Assembly: GCA_028375605.1 (NCBI GenBank)
Contig: JAONGR010000005.1
Span: 1 to 64,000, forward strand
DNA from: Arcobacteraceae bacterium
GTDB lineage: Bacteria > Campylobacterota > Campylobacteria > Campylobacterales > Arcobacteraceae
Length of the DNA: 64,000 bases
Direction: 5' to 3'
Part shown: positions 47,880 to 58,944 of the stretch, piece by piece
Layout of the letters: every line of letters begins with the position of its first letter
How positions within the stretch are numbered: position 1 is the first letter of the stretch
Position numbers and translations under genes: made by a program
The notes under the pieces: generated by a model
Database searches by the model: none
The model's input: only the letters and a program-made list of their open reading frames with translations
Told to the model about the DNA's origin: nothing

Positions 47880-48319
47880 TGATTTGACTCCATCTCTTTT
47901 CTTCTATTCTCGATATCGATTGACCATTGTTCTAGTCTTTCTGAAAATCTACCTTTTCCATTTAATTTTGCAAATTCTCTCTCTTTATCTGTAAATTCAC
48001 AATTTTGTCTGGCTTTTAAGTTAATGAGATAACTGAATCTATCATCAATCTTATTTCTACTTTCACTTGCATTTATTTGATTTATAACTCCTCCAAGAGG
48101 TAAAAAATACCATAATGCTAAACTAGGTTTTTCTAGACCTGTATTTAGATTCACTTCATTATTTATATTCATAAGTTCTGCAATTTTACCAGTTAATTTT
48201 CGACAGTTTAAAAGTTCATCTTCTTGTTGATATACTATCACATCTTTAGGAGTACATGCACTCAATAAAAGTGCAGTTAAAATAAGTAAACTAGCCTTTT
48301 TAAGTCTATTTAAAATCAT
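47876..48319 (-). CDS. lipoprotein
   Basis: Lipobox LLLSACTPK; coupled to neighbours. Confidence 0.65.
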   Translation of the reverse strand: MILNRLKKASLLILTALLLSACTPKDVIVYQQEDELLNCRKLTGKIAELMNINNEVNLNTGLEKPSLALWYFLPLGGVINQINASESRNKIDDRFSYLINLKARQNCEFTDKEREFAKLNGKGRFSERLEQWSIDIENRRKEMESNQ

Positions 48320-49105
48320 CTAGTTATCTTCTATAATCATAATTGGTGTTTTATTTTCTGGTTTTATTTTTCTAGGTGTTCTTTGCGGTTTAAGAGTTCT
48401 GGAAATTTTTGATTTTACTATGTTCTTTTTTTCACATATATCAAATAGCGAACAATCTTTTGGTTGGTAAACAACTCTAGCTGATGAGAATACATTTCCT
48501 GAGATAGAATCTAAAATTCTAGCATTAATAAGAAGACTTTTGTTCTCAAATTTAACATACGTACCAACAAGAATATATTCAACTGCATCAACAATATCCT
48601 TTAACTTTTCAACATCTCTTGTGATGTGAAATTCTCCATCTTTATTTACTGATACATTTTCTTTCCCACGGAAATCGGTAACTAAAAATTTTCTAATGTG
48701 AAGTTCATTAAACATACTTTCACTCACTAATCTACCAAATGTAGATGTATTTTCTAAGTCATTTAAATCTACAAATGAAGTAAGGATAACTCTAGATGGG
48801 TTTTTTTTATTTGATTTACTATCAAATAATTGTTCTGCGATACTAATAATTGTATCATTTAAATTAGAATAAACATGTTCTTTTTTTAGATTGTATCTTG
48901 TCAGAAATTCATTATATTCTTTTTTCTTAGCAATAGCAATAGCTGCTTTTTCTTTTTTCTTAGCAAGAGCAATGGCCGCTTTTTCTTTTTTAAAAGCAAG
49001 AGCGCTAGCTGATTCTTCTTGACTAGATTTTTCTGATTGATTGATATTTGTTAATGTACATCCAGTTATGAATACAGAAATAAGAAGTGGTAGAATAAAT
49101 TTCAT
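48320..49105 (-). CDS. FlgO-like lipoprotein with internal K/E/A repeat
   Basis: Lipobox VFITGCT; AVEYILVGTYVKFENKSLLINARILDSISGNVFSSA. Confidence 0.75.
   Translation of the reverse strand: MKFILPLLISVFITGCTLTNINQSEKSSQEESASALAFKKEKAAIALAKKKEKAAIAIAKKKEYNEFLTRYNLKKEHVYSNLNDTIISIAEQLFDSKSNKKNPSRVILTSFVDLNDLENTSTFGRLVSESMFNELHIRKFLVTDFRGKENVSVNKDGEFHITRDVEKLKDIVDAVEYILVGTYVKFENKSLLINARILDSISGNVFSSARVVYQPKDCSLFDICEKKNIVKSKISRTLKPQRTPRKIKPENKTPIMIIEDN
48920..49010 (-). repeat. about 33-bp tandem repeat (11-aa K/E/A unit)
   Basis: Encodes AFKKEKAAIAL-AKKKEKAAIAI-AKKKE. Confidence 0.8.
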
Positions 49106-49257
49106 ATAAGCCTCAATATTTAATTTTTATTATCAAAATAATACTACAATAATTTGGGTAAATTAAAGTTTAAATTAATATTTTTTCTTATTAACCAAGC
49201 TATAACCAATTTTAATATACAATTCAAAAATAATAGATAATAATTTTAGGAGTTTTT

Positions 49258-49599
49258 ATGGACTGGGGTAAAGTAATTTATATATTCTTTTCATTGATGA
49301 GTTTAACAACAACAGCAGGGTTTTTATATGAACAAAATGAGATAGCTTTATTTTTAGCAGCAGGCGTAAATGTAATATCAACAATTTTAAAAATTGGTGT
49401 TCGAAATTTATTAGCTGCTGAATTATTAGCAAGTTCTTTGGTTGCAGATTTACATCTTATTCCAGCTTTTATTGTTTTTACATTTACTGATAATGTTGAC
49501 TTAGCTATTGCGCTTGCAATTGGGGCAGTCGTAGCAAATGTTTTCTCAATAGCACTAGCATTGATAGAGAGTGCAAAAACTCAAGATAAGGAATATTAA
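49258..49599 (+). CDS. conserved small membrane protein
   Basis: 113 aa, multiple TM, directly upstream of leuS. Confidence 0.7.
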   Translation: MDWGKVIYIFFSLMSLTTTAGFLYEQNEIALFLAAGVNVISTILKIGVRNLLAAELLASSLVADLHLIPAFIVFTFTDNVDLAIALAIGAVVANVFSIALALIESAKTQDKEY

Positions 49600-49601
49600 A
49601 A

Positions 49602-52064
49602 ATGGAATACAACCCATCTGCCATAGAAGAAAAATGGCAAACTTTTTGGAATGAAAATAATACCAATGAACCACTAGATGAAGATTGTGGAAAAGAAAAA
49701 AAATTTATTTTGAGTATGTTCCCATATCCAAGTGGACGAATACATATGGGGCATGTAAGAAACTATTGTCTTGGTGATGCATTTGCTAGACACTTTAGGA
49801 AAAATGATTTTAATGTTTTACATCCAATTGGTTGGGATAGTTTTGGAATGCCTGCTGAAAATGCGGCAATCAAGCATAAGTCGCATCCAAAAAAATGGAC
49901 ATATGAAAATATAGATTATATGAGGAAAGAGCTTGAAGGTTTAGGTTTAAGTTTTTCTAAAACAAGAGAGTTTGCTACAAGTGATGAACTTTATAGTAAA
50001 TGGGAACAAGAATTCATTATAAAAATGTATGAAGATGGTCTTTTATATCAAAAATCTGCAACAGTAAATTGGTGTCCACATGACTTAACAGTTTTAGCAA
50101 ATGAACAACTCGAAGAGGGTTGCTGTTGGAGATGTGGAACTGAAGTTGTACAAAAAGAGATGCCGGGATATTATATAGCTATTACAAAATTTTCACAAAC
50201 TCTTTTAGATGATTTAAAAGATTTAGAAGGTCAATGGCCATCACAAGTCTTGACTATGCAGAAAAACTGGATAGGAAGAAGTGAAGGTTTAGAGTTTGAT
50301 TTTTCTTTAAGTGATAGTTCAAAAACAAAGCTAGCGAATAATTTTGATAAATATACAGTATTTACAACAAGACCTGATACAGTGTATGGAGTTAGTTATT
50401 CTGCTCTTGCACCTGAGCATGAGATCGTTACATATTTAATCGAAAATAATCTTTTAAGTGACGAAAAAATTGAAGCTATTAATGCTATGAAAAAAGTAAC
50501 TGAGAGAGATAGAGCGACAGAAGAGAAAACTGGTTTAGACTTAGAAATCACTGTAATTCATCCTTTAACTGGAAAAGAAGTACCTGTATGGGTTGCTAAC
50601 TTTGTTTTAGCTTCTTATGGAGGAGGTGCAGTTATGGCTGTACCTGCACATGATCAAAGAGATTTTGAATTTGCTAAAAAATATGATTTACCTATAAATG
50701 TAGTAATCGAAAATGATACTGATATGTCTGAAGCCTTTACTGGTGAAGGTAAACTTATTAATAGTGATAAATATGACGGACAAAAGAATACAAAAGCTAA
50801 AAAAGGTATTTTGTATGATTTTGAGCAAGAATCATTAGGTAAAAAACAAATCAATTATAAACTAAGAGATTGGGGTGTTTCAAGACAAAGATATTGGGGA
50901 GCTCCGATTCCTTTTGTACATTGTAATGATTGTGGTATTGTTCCTGAAAAAATTGAAAACTTGCCAGTTGCTTTACCTGAAGATGTAGAGATTACAGGAG
51001 AAGGGAATCCTTTAGAAAATCATCCTACATGGAAACATACAAGTTGTCCTAAATGTGGAAAAGATGCTACAAGAGAAACTGATACATTAGATACTTTTGT
51101 ACAATCTTCTTGGTACTTTTTACGATATGCTACAAATCCTAAAAAATGGAATGATGTTGGTATCGATAAGAATGATACTGATTATTGGATGGATGTAGAT
51201 CAGTATGTTGGTGGAATTGAACATGCAATCTTACACCTTTTATATGCTAGATTTTTTACAAAGGCATTAAATCAACTTGGTTATACAAATTCTAGTGAAC
51301 CATTTAAAAATCTTTTAACACAAGGAATGGTTTTAAAAGATGGGGCAAAGATGTCAAAATCTAAAGGAAATGTTGTAGATCCTGATGCTATTGTTTCAAA
51401 GTATGGAGCTGATACTGCAAGATTATTTATGATGTTTGCAGCACCTCCAACAAAAGAACTAGAATGGAATGATAGTGCGGTTGAGGGAGCATACAGATTT
51501 ATACGAAGATTTTATGATAAAAGTACGGCTTTAAATCCTGATAATTTTAAAGGACTAGATTCGATTGTTCATAGTGAATTATCAAAAGATGAAAAGGAAG
51601 CAAGAAAAAAAGTATATGAAGCTTTAAATAAATCAAATGAAGTGATGAACAAAACGCATACTTTTAATACTCTTATCTCTTCTTGTATGGAAGCTTTAAA
51701 TGCTTTAAATACTCAAAAAAATGAGCAAGTATGGTTTGAGGGGTATTTCATAATGTCAAATATTTTAGAGCCTATTATTCCTCATGCTTGTTGGGAAATT
51801 GCTGATCGATTATTTGAGAGAAAAAACTTTGATAATATTATTAAAGTCAAAGATGAAGTATTTACTCTTGACAGCATTATTTTAGCTATTACAATTAATG
51901 GTAAAAAAAGAGGAGAAATTGAAGTTTCTCCAGATGCTACAAAAGAAGAGATTTTAGATTTAGCAAAAGCAATGGAAGTTACGAAGAAATGGATTGATGG
52001 AAAAGAGATGGTTAAAGAGATAGTTGTTCCTAATAAATTAGTTAACCTTGTAGTAAAAGGATAA
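49602..52064 (+). CDS. leuS: leucyl-tRNA synthetase
   Basis: [17 protein letters not shown] (HIGH-like), KMSKSKGN (KMSKS). Confidence 0.99.
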   Translation: MEYNPSAIEEKWQTFWNENNTNEPLDEDCGKEKKFILSMFPYPSGRIHMGHVRNYCLGDAFARHFRKNDFNVLHPIGWDSFGMPAENAAIKHKSHPKKWTYENIDYMRKELEGLGLSFSKTREFATSDELYSKWEQEFIIKMYEDGLLYQKSATVNWCPHDLTVLANEQLEEGCCWRCGTEVVQKEMPGYYIAITKFSQTLLDDLKDLEGQWPSQVLTMQKNWIGRSEGLEFDFSLSDSSKTKLANNFDKYTVFTTRPDTVYGVSYSALAPEHEIVTYLIENNLLSDEKIEAINAMKKVTERDRATEEKTGLDLEITVIHPLTGKEVPVWVANFVLASYGGGAVMAVPAHDQRDFEFAKKYDLPINVVIENDTDMSEAFTGEGKLINSDKYDGQKNTKAKKGILYDFEQESLGKKQINYKLRDWGVSRQRYWGAPIPFVHCNDCGIVPEKIENLPVALPEDVEITGEGNPLENHPTWKHTSCPKCGKDATRETDTLDTFVQSSWYFLRYATNPKKWNDVGIDKNDTDYWMDVDQYVGGIEHAILHLLYARFFTKALNQLGYTNSSEPFKNLLTQGMVLKDGAKMSKSKGNVVDPDAIVSKYGADTARLFMMFAAPPTKELEWNDSAVEGAYRFIRRFYDKSTALNPDNFKGLDSIVHSELSKDEKEARKKVYEALNKSNEVMNKTHTFNTLISSCMEALNALNTQKNEQVWFEGYFIMSNILEPIIPHACWEIADRLFERKNFDNIIKVKDEVFTLDSIILAITINGKKRGEIEVSPDATKEEILDLAKAMEVTKKWIDGKEMVKEIVVPNKLVNLVVKG

Positions 52065-52066
52065 TT

Positions 52067-52573
52067 ATGAAATTTTTATTATCTTCTTTATTATTATTTG
52101 TATTGTTTTCTGGATGTGGGTATAAACCAGCTTCTTATTATGCAAAAAATGCAATAGAAGGTGCTGTATATGTTGATTTAAAAGTTGATATAGATAATTC
52201 TGAAAATTCAGTATTTGTAAAAGATGCAATGAATGAAATGATTTTAAATCAATTTAAAGTCAATTTAGTTGAAGATAAAGCAAAAGCTGATACTTATGTA
52301 ACGGTTGCTCTTTCAAGTGTTAGTCATTCTTCGATTAGTACTGATAGTGATGGATATGTACAAAGTTATAGAACAACAGTAAATATAAAAATGACATATC
52401 AAAAGATAGATGAAAAAATGAAAACAATAAATGTGAATGATTATTATGATTATACTGTTGATAGCGATTCTACTATTACAGATCAGAAAAAGAAGCTTGC
52501 TATTAAGTCTGCTTCAACAAAAGCCTTAAATAACGTTTTCTCAAAAATTGCTGTTAATAGTATGAAGGATTAA
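52067..52573 (+). CDS. LPS-assembly lipoprotein LptE-like
   Basis: Lipobox LFSGCGYKPASYYAK; located between leuS and folC. Confidence 0.7.
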   Translation: MKFLLSSLLLFVLFSGCGYKPASYYAKNAIEGAVYVDLKVDIDNSENSVFVKDAMNEMILNQFKVNLVEDKAKADTYVTVALSSVSHSSISTDSDGYVQSYRTTVNIKMTYQKIDEKMKTINVNDYYDYTVDSDSTITDQKKKLAIKSASTKALNNVFSKIAVNSMKD

Positions 52574-52575
52574 TT

Positions 52576-53712
52576 ATAAATAACTTAGAATCTTTTTTAG
52601 ATTCTAAGGGTCTCTATTATGATAAGATAGATTATACAGTAGTTCGAGACTCTTGGAACTTATTATCTAAACATGTGGCCTTACCATACATTATACACAT
52701 TGTTGGAACTAATGGTAAGGGTAGTACTGGTCGTTACCTTTCTTCATTATTATTACAATTAGATCAAAAAGTGTTACATTATAGCTCTCCTCATATTTTA
52801 AAATTTAATGAAAGAATTTGGATTGATGGAGATGATGTTGATGATGAAACTTTAAATACTTCTCATAAACAGTTACAAAAAATTTTATCAAAAAAGTTAT
52901 TAGAAAGATTGACTTATTTTGAATACTCAACACTTCTTGCTTTATATCTAAGTAGTGGAAAAGACTATCTCGTTTTAGAAGCAGGTCTTGGTGGGGAATT
53001 TGATGCAACAAATGTTGTAAAGAATGATTTAACAATAGTAACAGCAATAGGTTTGGATCATCAAAATTTTTTAGGTGATACTGTATCTTTAATTGCAGCA
53101 ACTAAAATGAGAAGTTGTGATAAACGATTTATTTTGTCAAATCAGGTGTTTGAAGAGGTAGATACTATAAAAAAAGAGATATTAAAAGATAAAGAAGAGA
53201 TAATAAAAAAAACTTTTGAATTGACTTCAGAAGGTAAAAATTTGCCTATTTATCTGCAAAATAATTTAGAGGTAGTTTTATCAGTTTTAGATTATTTAGG
53301 TTTTTCAAGTTTTAAATATAAATTACCAAAACTATTTGGTAGATATCAACAACTCAATAATAACATTACTATTGATGTAGGTCACAATCCTTTAGCAGCT
53401 GAAGCAATTGCAAAAGAGCTTAAAAAAGAAAAGAAAAAATTTATTTTAGTATATAATAGTTTTAAAGATAAAGATTTTAAAAAAGTTCTTAGTATTCTTT
53501 ACCCTTATATTTCTGAAGTACAAATTATTCATTGTGATGATAATCGTATAGTAAATAAAGTTATTTTAGAAGAAACTATACGCGGTTTAACTTTAGATGT
53601 AAGTGATTTTGATATAATGAATATGCAAAAGAAAAATTATTATTTTATATTTGGCTCATTTGCAGTGATAGAAATGTTTTTAAAAGGGTACACTGAATAT
53701 GAAAAAAGATAG
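52576..53712 (+). CDS. folC: folylpolyglutamate/dihydrofolate synthase, apparent AUA start
   Basis: IIHIVGTNGKGSTGRYLSSLL; frame extends to ATA at 52576 (MNNLESFLDSKGLYYDKIDYTVVRDSWNLLSKHVALP) with AAGGA 6 nt upstream. Confidence 0.85.
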   Translation: MNNLESFLDSKGLYYDKIDYTVVRDSWNLLSKHVALPYIIHIVGTNGKGSTGRYLSSLLLQLDQKVLHYSSPHILKFNERIWIDGDDVDDETLNTSHKQLQKILSKKLLERLTYFEYSTLLALYLSSGKDYLVLEAGLGGEFDATNVVKNDLTIVTAIGLDHQNFLGDTVSLIAATKMRSCDKRFILSNQVFEEVDTIKKEILKDKEEIIKKTFELTSEGKNLPIYLQNNLEVVLSVLDYLGFSSFKYKLPKLFGRYQQLNNNITIDVGHNPLAAEAIAKELKKEKKKFILVYNSFKDKDFKKVLSILYPYISEVQIIHCDDNRIVNKVILEETIRGLTLDVSDFDIMNMQKKNYYFIFGSFAVIEMFLKGYTEYEKR

Positions 53713-54595
53713 TTTAGTTATTACGATTTCAGATATAAATAGTTCTAAATCTTTTAGCGTAAATAAAATTATTAAAAAAGTTATTTTATGGACCATTTTA
53801 TTAACTTTGTTTGTTGTTACAGTAAGTTTTTTTATCATTTCAAAATTAAGTACCAATGTAAATAATTTATCAATAGAAAAAAATAATCTAAAATCTAAAA
53901 ATAGTGTTTACAGTAAACAAATAGAAACTAAAATCACTCAAATAGAAAGCTTGAGTTCACAAATTGAAGAGCTAGGTTCTCAACTTGATGATATTGAAGA
54001 GATTATTGGTATAAATAAAGAAGATGATGTATCTTTGATTCAAAGAGCTACCTTGGCTAAATTGTCATCATCAGAAAAAATATTTATGCTCCATACGATA
54101 CCAAGTGAATGCCCACTACCTACTTGTATTACTACTTCAAAATTTGGTTGGAGAACTCATCCTACCACACATAAAAGACAATATCATAATGGATTAGATT
54201 TAAGAGCAGCAAGAAGAACTGACGTAAAAGTTACAGCTGATGGAGTAGTTAGGTATGTTCAAACCAAAAATGAGGGTACTCTTGGACGAGTAGTAATTGT
54301 TTCTCATAATTATGGTTTTGAAACAATTTATGGTCATTTACGCTTTGTTAATGTTAAAGCTGGTGATGTTGTAAGTAAAGGTCAAATTATTGCAAAAAGT
54401 GGGAATAGTGGAAGAAGTAATGGTCCTCATTTACATTATGAGATAAAGCATGCAAATAAAGTTCTAAATCCAGTACATTTTACTACTTGGAATATGAAAA
54501 ACTATGAAGAGATATTTGAAAAACAAAGGAGAGTTAAATGGGAATCTTTAATAAAACTGATAAAAAACCAACAAAAAAAACTGGCACAACAGTAA
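53699..54595 (+). CDS. M23-family peptidase (Csd-like cell-shape hydrolase)
   Basis: FGWRTHPTTHKRQYHNGLDLRA, GPHLHYEI. Confidence 0.88.
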   Translation: MKKDSLVITISDINSSKSFSVNKIIKKVILWTILLTLFVVTVSFFIISKLSTNVNNLSIEKNNLKSKNSVYSKQIETKITQIESLSSQIEELGSQLDDIEEIIGINKEDDVSLIQRATLAKLSSSEKIFMLHTIPSECPLPTCITTSKFGWRTHPTTHKRQYHNGLDLRAARRTDVKVTADGVVRYVQTKNEGTLGRVVIVSHNYGFETIYGHLRFVNVKAGDVVSKGQIIAKSGNSGRSNGPHLHYEIKHANKVLNPVHFTTWNMKNYEEIFEKQRRVKWESLIKLIKNQQKKLAQQ

Positions 54596-54951
54596 TAAAT
54601 ACAGGTACAACAATGAAAGGGATGATTGATACTAAAGGTTCAATTTTCATCGATGGGAAGTTTGAAGGTATTATTGTCGCTACTGAGGATGTTACTATAG
54701 GTAAAAATGGTGAAGTATTAGGCGAAATTTGTGCAAAAGTATTAATTGTTAATGGGATGATTGATGGTTTATTTGATGTTGGACAAGTTAATATTTTAGG
54801 ATCGGGAAGGGTTGTAGGTAAAATAAAATATGATGATTTAATAATTGAACAAAATGGAATTTTTGAAGGTGAAGGTAAAAAAAAGAATTCTACGCTCAGT
54901 AGTCAATACAATAAATTAGAAGTAACTAAAACACCTCAAATAGAATCATAA
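54538..54951 (+). CDS. bactofilin / CcmA-like polymer-forming protein
   Basis: KGMIDTKGSIFIDGKFEGIIVATEDVTIGKNGEVLGEICAKVLIVNGMIDGLFDVGQVNILGSGRVVGKI. Confidence 0.92.
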   Translation: MGIFNKTDKKPTKKTGTTVINTGTTMKGMIDTKGSIFIDGKFEGIIVATEDVTIGKNGEVLGEICAKVLIVNGMIDGLFDVGQVNILGSGRVVGKIKYDDLIIEQNGIFEGEGKKKNSTLSSQYNKLEVTKTPQIES

Positions 54952-55048
54952 AGAGTAAGTACTAAGCTCCTTTTTAAAAATAACTTATAGAGAAACTAAA
55001 TAATATTTGGCTATAATTAAGTGTAATTTAATAGATTGAGGAAATATT

Positions 55049-56422
55049 TTGACATTTAAAAAGAATAAAAAAAGTCCAATTGGAATATTAATTGGTTTAC
55101 TACTAATAGCAGTAGGATTAGCCTACGTATATTTATCACCTGCATTTGAACAAAATAAACCAACTATAGAATCACAAAATAGTATTTATTGGAATTTAAA
55201 ATCTAAAGTACAAATTAAAATTAAAGATGATACTGGAATAAAATATTATAAAATCACATTTAAAGATGGAGATAAAAATATTGTTTTAGATCAAAAAGTA
55301 TTAGATAGCACTTCAAAAGAGCTTACTCTTGATATTATTCCTCCTAAACTTGATATGTTTTACAAAGGTAATCAAAGTCTATTAGAAATAGAGGTAGTTG
55401 ATAATAGTAAATGGAATTTTTTAGAAGGTAACAAATTAATTAAAACTATTGATGTTAAAATTGATACAAAAAAACCTATAGCAAATGTATTGGGTAACTC
55501 TCGATATATTCAAAGAGGTGGTAGTGCAGTTGTTGTTGTAAAAGTAAAAGATGACAATTTAAAAGAAGCTTTTATCTCTTTTAATGATACTGAGAAGTTT
55601 TCATTGACACCTTTCTATAAAGAAGATTATTTCATGGCTTTAATCGCTTGGCCAATGGATATTACAATGTTTGACAGAGTAAATTTGGTTGTTACAGATA
55701 AAGCAGATAATAAGACGATTACTAAAGTTCCTTTGTATATTCAAAAGAAAAATGTTAAAAATGACAATATAAAACTATCAGAAAAATTTATTAAAAATGT
55801 TAGTTCAAATGTTTTAGAACAAAGTTTTGAACCGATTCCAAATGATATTGAAGATATTTTCATTTATTCAAATACCAAACTAAGAGATAAAAATGTTCAA
55901 ACTATAAAAGATACAGTAACAAAAAATTCTTCATCCGAGAGAATAGATTCTTTTAATATAAAACCCTTTAAGCGCCTTCGTGGATCTAAGACTGTTGCTG
56001 GATATGGTGATCGAAGACATTATTATCTCAATGGTGAAAAAATAAATGAAGCATGGCACCTAGGTATTGATTGGGCAAGTGTTAAAAAAGCACCTATTCG
56101 AACTAATAACGATGGAATTGTAATATTTAAAAATTATCTTGGATTATACGGAAACTCAATTATTATTGATCATGGAATGGGATTATCTAGTTTATATGCA
56201 CATACGAGTTCTCAATATGTTGATGTTGGAGAAGATGTTTCTGCAAATACAAAAATAGCAAATACAGGTTCAACTGGTGCAGTATTCGGAGATCATTTAC
56301 ATTTTGGAATACTTATTCAAGGTATTGAAGTAAATCCAATAGAATGGATGGATAAAAACTGGATTAAGGTAAGAATTACAGATATTATTAAACAAGCTAA
56401 AAAAAGCATTGATGGTAAATAA
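55049..56422 (+). CDS. M23-family peptidase (Csd-like)
   Basis: YGDRRHYYLNGEKINEAWHLGIDWAS, GDHLHFGILIQG. Confidence 0.88.
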   Translation: MTFKKNKKSPIGILIGLLLIAVGLAYVYLSPAFEQNKPTIESQNSIYWNLKSKVQIKIKDDTGIKYYKITFKDGDKNIVLDQKVLDSTSKELTLDIIPPKLDMFYKGNQSLLEIEVVDNSKWNFLEGNKLIKTIDVKIDTKKPIANVLGNSRYIQRGGSAVVVVKVKDDNLKEAFISFNDTEKFSLTPFYKEDYFMALIAWPMDITMFDRVNLVVTDKADNKTITKVPLYIQKKNVKNDNIKLSEKFIKNVSSNVLEQSFEPIPNDIEDIFIYSNTKLRDKNVQTIKDTVTKNSSSERIDSFNIKPFKRLRGSKTVAGYGDRRHYYLNGEKINEAWHLGIDWASVKKAPIRTNNDGIVIFKNYLGLYGNSIIIDHGMGLSSLYAHTSSQYVDVGEDVSANTKIANTGSTGAVFGDHLHFGILIQGIEVNPIEWMDKNWIKVRITDIIKQAKKSIDGK

Positions 56423-57318
56423 TGAAACAAAGAACTATTAAAAAAAGTGTAGAAATTGTTGGTATAGGTTTACATAAAGGTGTTCCTGTAAAGATGGTAC
56501 TTGAACCCTTAGATGATGATATGGGAATCGTATTTTATAGAAATGATGAAGCAGTTACTATTCCTTTGACTCCTGAATATGTTATCGATACGAAAATGGC
56601 AACGGTTATTGGAAAAGGTGATGTTGTAGTTTCAACTATTGAACATCTTTTATCTGCAATTTATGCCTATGGTATTGATAATTTAAGAGTAGTTCTTGAT
56701 AATGATGAAGTTCCTATTTTAGACGGTAGTAGTAGTGGTTTTTGTATGTTATTAGATGAAGTTGGAATAAAAGAACAAACAAAAAGTAAAAAAGCTATAC
56801 GTATAAAAAAAGAAGTTGAAGTAAGTATTGATAACAAATTTGTAAAAGTACTACCTTCAAATCATATAATCTATGATTTTTCAATTGACTTTGATCATCC
56901 TGCTATTGGAGAACAATCTTTTAGATTTGATTATTCAATTGATGAGTATAAAGAAAATATAAGTAGAGCTCGAACTTTTGGTTTTTTACATGAAGTACAA
57001 TATTTAAGAAGTATAGGTCTAGCACAAGGTGGTAGTTTAGATAATGCAATTGTATTAGATGACCAAAAGATTCTTAATCCTGATGGATTACGGTATCAAG
57101 ATGAGTTTGTAAGACATAAAATACTAGATGCTATAGGGGATATGTCTTTATTGGGATATACCATGATTGGTGAATATAATGCACATGCAGGAAGTCATCA
57201 ATTAAATCATCTTTTAACAAAAAAACTACTTGAAAACCCAGATAATTATGAAATAGTTGATCTAGACATGGTAAAAGATGAAGTTGTTTCTTTAGAGAAA
57301 GCATATGCAACAATCTAA
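56422..57318 (+). CDS. lpxC: UDP-3-O-acyl-N-acetylglucosamine deacetylase
   Basis: VEIVGIGLHKGVPVKM, STIEHLLSAIYAYGIDNL, HKILDAIGDMSLLG, AGSHQLNHLL. Confidence 0.97.
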   Translation: MKQRTIKKSVEIVGIGLHKGVPVKMVLEPLDDDMGIVFYRNDEAVTIPLTPEYVIDTKMATVIGKGDVVVSTIEHLLSAIYAYGIDNLRVVLDNDEVPILDGSSSGFCMLLDEVGIKEQTKSKKAIRIKKEVEVSIDNKFVKVLPSNHIIYDFSIDFDHPAIGEQSFRFDYSIDEYKENISRARTFGFLHEVQYLRSIGLAQGGSLDNAIVLDDQKILNPDGLRYQDEFVRHKILDAIGDMSLLGYTMIGEYNAHAGSHQLNHLLTKKLLENPDNYEIVDLDMVKDEVVSLEKAYATI

Positions 57319-57775
57319 TATTAAAATATTAGTAATATCTATTTCCAATCCTATCTTAATAGGTGTATATGAGAATGATGTACTAATTAATACTGTTTCA
57401 AAAGATGGTAAAACTAGTGATGTTCTGCCTTCTTTGTTTGAAGAGTTATTATCGTTATATAAAATAAATGAAATATTATATGTAAACGGACCAGGAAGTT
57501 ATATGGCAATAAAAATTGCATATATCTTTTTAAAGACAATTTCTATTGTAAATAAGATAGATCTTTATGCAGTAAGTGGATTTGATTTGAATAATAATTC
57601 TCCAATTAAGGCATTAGGGAAAAAGTATTTTTTTAGAAATACCATAGCAGTAGAAGAAATAACAATAGATTTTTTAGGAGATACTATAATTGAAGAATTT
57701 AGATTACCTTCAAATTTAGATAATATTAATTTAAAAAATGAAACGTTACCAGATTATAATTTACCGGCAGTATAA
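57305..57775 (+). CDS. tsaB: TsaB-like protein (short)
   Basis: LYVNGPGSYMAIKIAYIFLKTISIV fits TsaB GPGSFTGLR region; only 156 aa. Confidence 0.6.
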   Translation: MQQSNIKILVISISNPILIGVYENDVLINTVSKDGKTSDVLPSLFEELLSLYKINEILYVNGPGSYMAIKIAYIFLKTISIVNKIDLYAVSGFDLNNNSPIKALGKKYFFRNTIAVEEITIDFLGDTIIEEFRLPSNLDNINLKNETLPDYNLPAV

Positions 57776-57797
57776 AAATTAATAAACAAGGAATAGA

Positions 57798-58679
57798 ATG
57801 AAAATAAGTGTACCCGCAACAAGTGCAAATCTTGGACCAGGTTTTGATACATTAGGATTAGCATTAAATATTAGAAATCATGTGATTATTAAGCCAGCTA
57901 AATTTCACAGTGTTTCATTAAAAGGTGAAGGATCAAATAATCCTAAATTAAAAGATAACAACATGTTTATCTCAACTTTTAATGATTTTCATCATAACTT
58001 TAGTAATAGTAATCAACAGTTTAGATTTGAATTTCACAATGAGATTCCATTGTCTCGTGGATTAGGAAGTAGTAGTGCTGTAATTGTTAGTGCGATTGCT
58101 TCAGCATATGCAATAGAAGGAATTGAACTAAATGATAAAAAGCTATTGAATTTAGCTTTGAGTTATGAGTCACATCCGGATAATATTACACCAGCTGTTA
58201 TGGGTGGATTTACTGTATCAACAATCCATGAAAATGAAGTTTTTTTCTTAAGAAAAGAGATACCAAAATCTTTAAAAGCAGTTGTTGTTATACCTAATCG
58301 TGCTATCTCAACTAATCTATCACGTAAGGCACTACCATATAAGTATAGTAAAGAAGATCTTGTATTTAATGTGTCTCATAGTTCTTTATTAACTGCTGCT
58401 TTTATGACTGAAGATTTTAGAATGTTAAAAAGAGCATCTAAAGATAGAGTTCATCAATACTATAGAATGAAGCAAATGCCAGAACTGTTTGCTGTACAAA
58501 AAGTTGCTTTGCGAAATGGAGCATTAATGAGTACATTATCAGGAAGTGGTTCGACATTTTTTAATTTAGCATATGGAAAAGATGCTGTTAGATTGTCAAA
58601 AAAACTTGAAGAAAACTTTCCACACTTTAAAATCTTAATCTGCGATTTTGATAATAATGGTGTGATTGTAGAAGATTAA
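57798..58679 (+). CDS. thrB: homoserine kinase
   Basis: VPATSANLGPGFDTLGLALN, PLSRGLGSSSAVIVS. Confidence 0.96.
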   Translation: MKISVPATSANLGPGFDTLGLALNIRNHVIIKPAKFHSVSLKGEGSNNPKLKDNNMFISTFNDFHHNFSNSNQQFRFEFHNEIPLSRGLGSSSAVIVSAIASAYAIEGIELNDKKLLNLALSYESHPDNITPAVMGGFTVSTIHENEVFFLRKEIPKSLKAVVVIPNRAISTNLSRKALPYKYSKEDLVFNVSHSSLLTAAFMTEDFRMLKRASKDRVHQYYRMKQMPELFAVQKVALRNGALMSTLSGSGSTFFNLAYGKDAVRLSKKLEENFPHFKILICDFDNNGVIVED

Positions 58680-58695
58680 GAGAGTTTTAGATAAA

Positions 58696-58944
58696 ATGTT
58701 AAAAATATCGATAAGAACCTGTGTTGTTTGTAGAATTAAAATGGCACAAAAATTATTGAATAGATTACAATGTAAAGACAAAAAGTTAATTGCTTTTTCT
58801 GGAATAGGAAGAAGTTTTTATATTTGTGATTCTTGTTTAGAAGATGAAAATAAACTTGAAAAAGCATTATACAGACATTGTAAAAATAAAGATGAATATA
58901 TCGTACAACTAAGGGAGATATTAGCGAATGGAAGACAAAGTTAG
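58696..58944 (+). CDS. YlxR-family protein (DUF448)
   Basis: [21 protein letters not shown]; immediately upstream of infB. Confidence 0.88.
   Translation: MLKISIRTCVVCRIKMAQKLLNRLQCKDKKLIAFSGIGRSFYICDSCLEDENKLEKALYRHCKNKDEYIVQLREILANGRQS

Noticed and set aside
52805-53101. His/Leu-rich antisense ORF in folC
   Set aside because: Low-complexity complement of Asp/Lys-rich codons.
57305-57775. Short TsaB-like ORF as a pseudogene
   Set aside because: Continuous ORF in an operon context; shortened TsaB proteins are plausible in this group.
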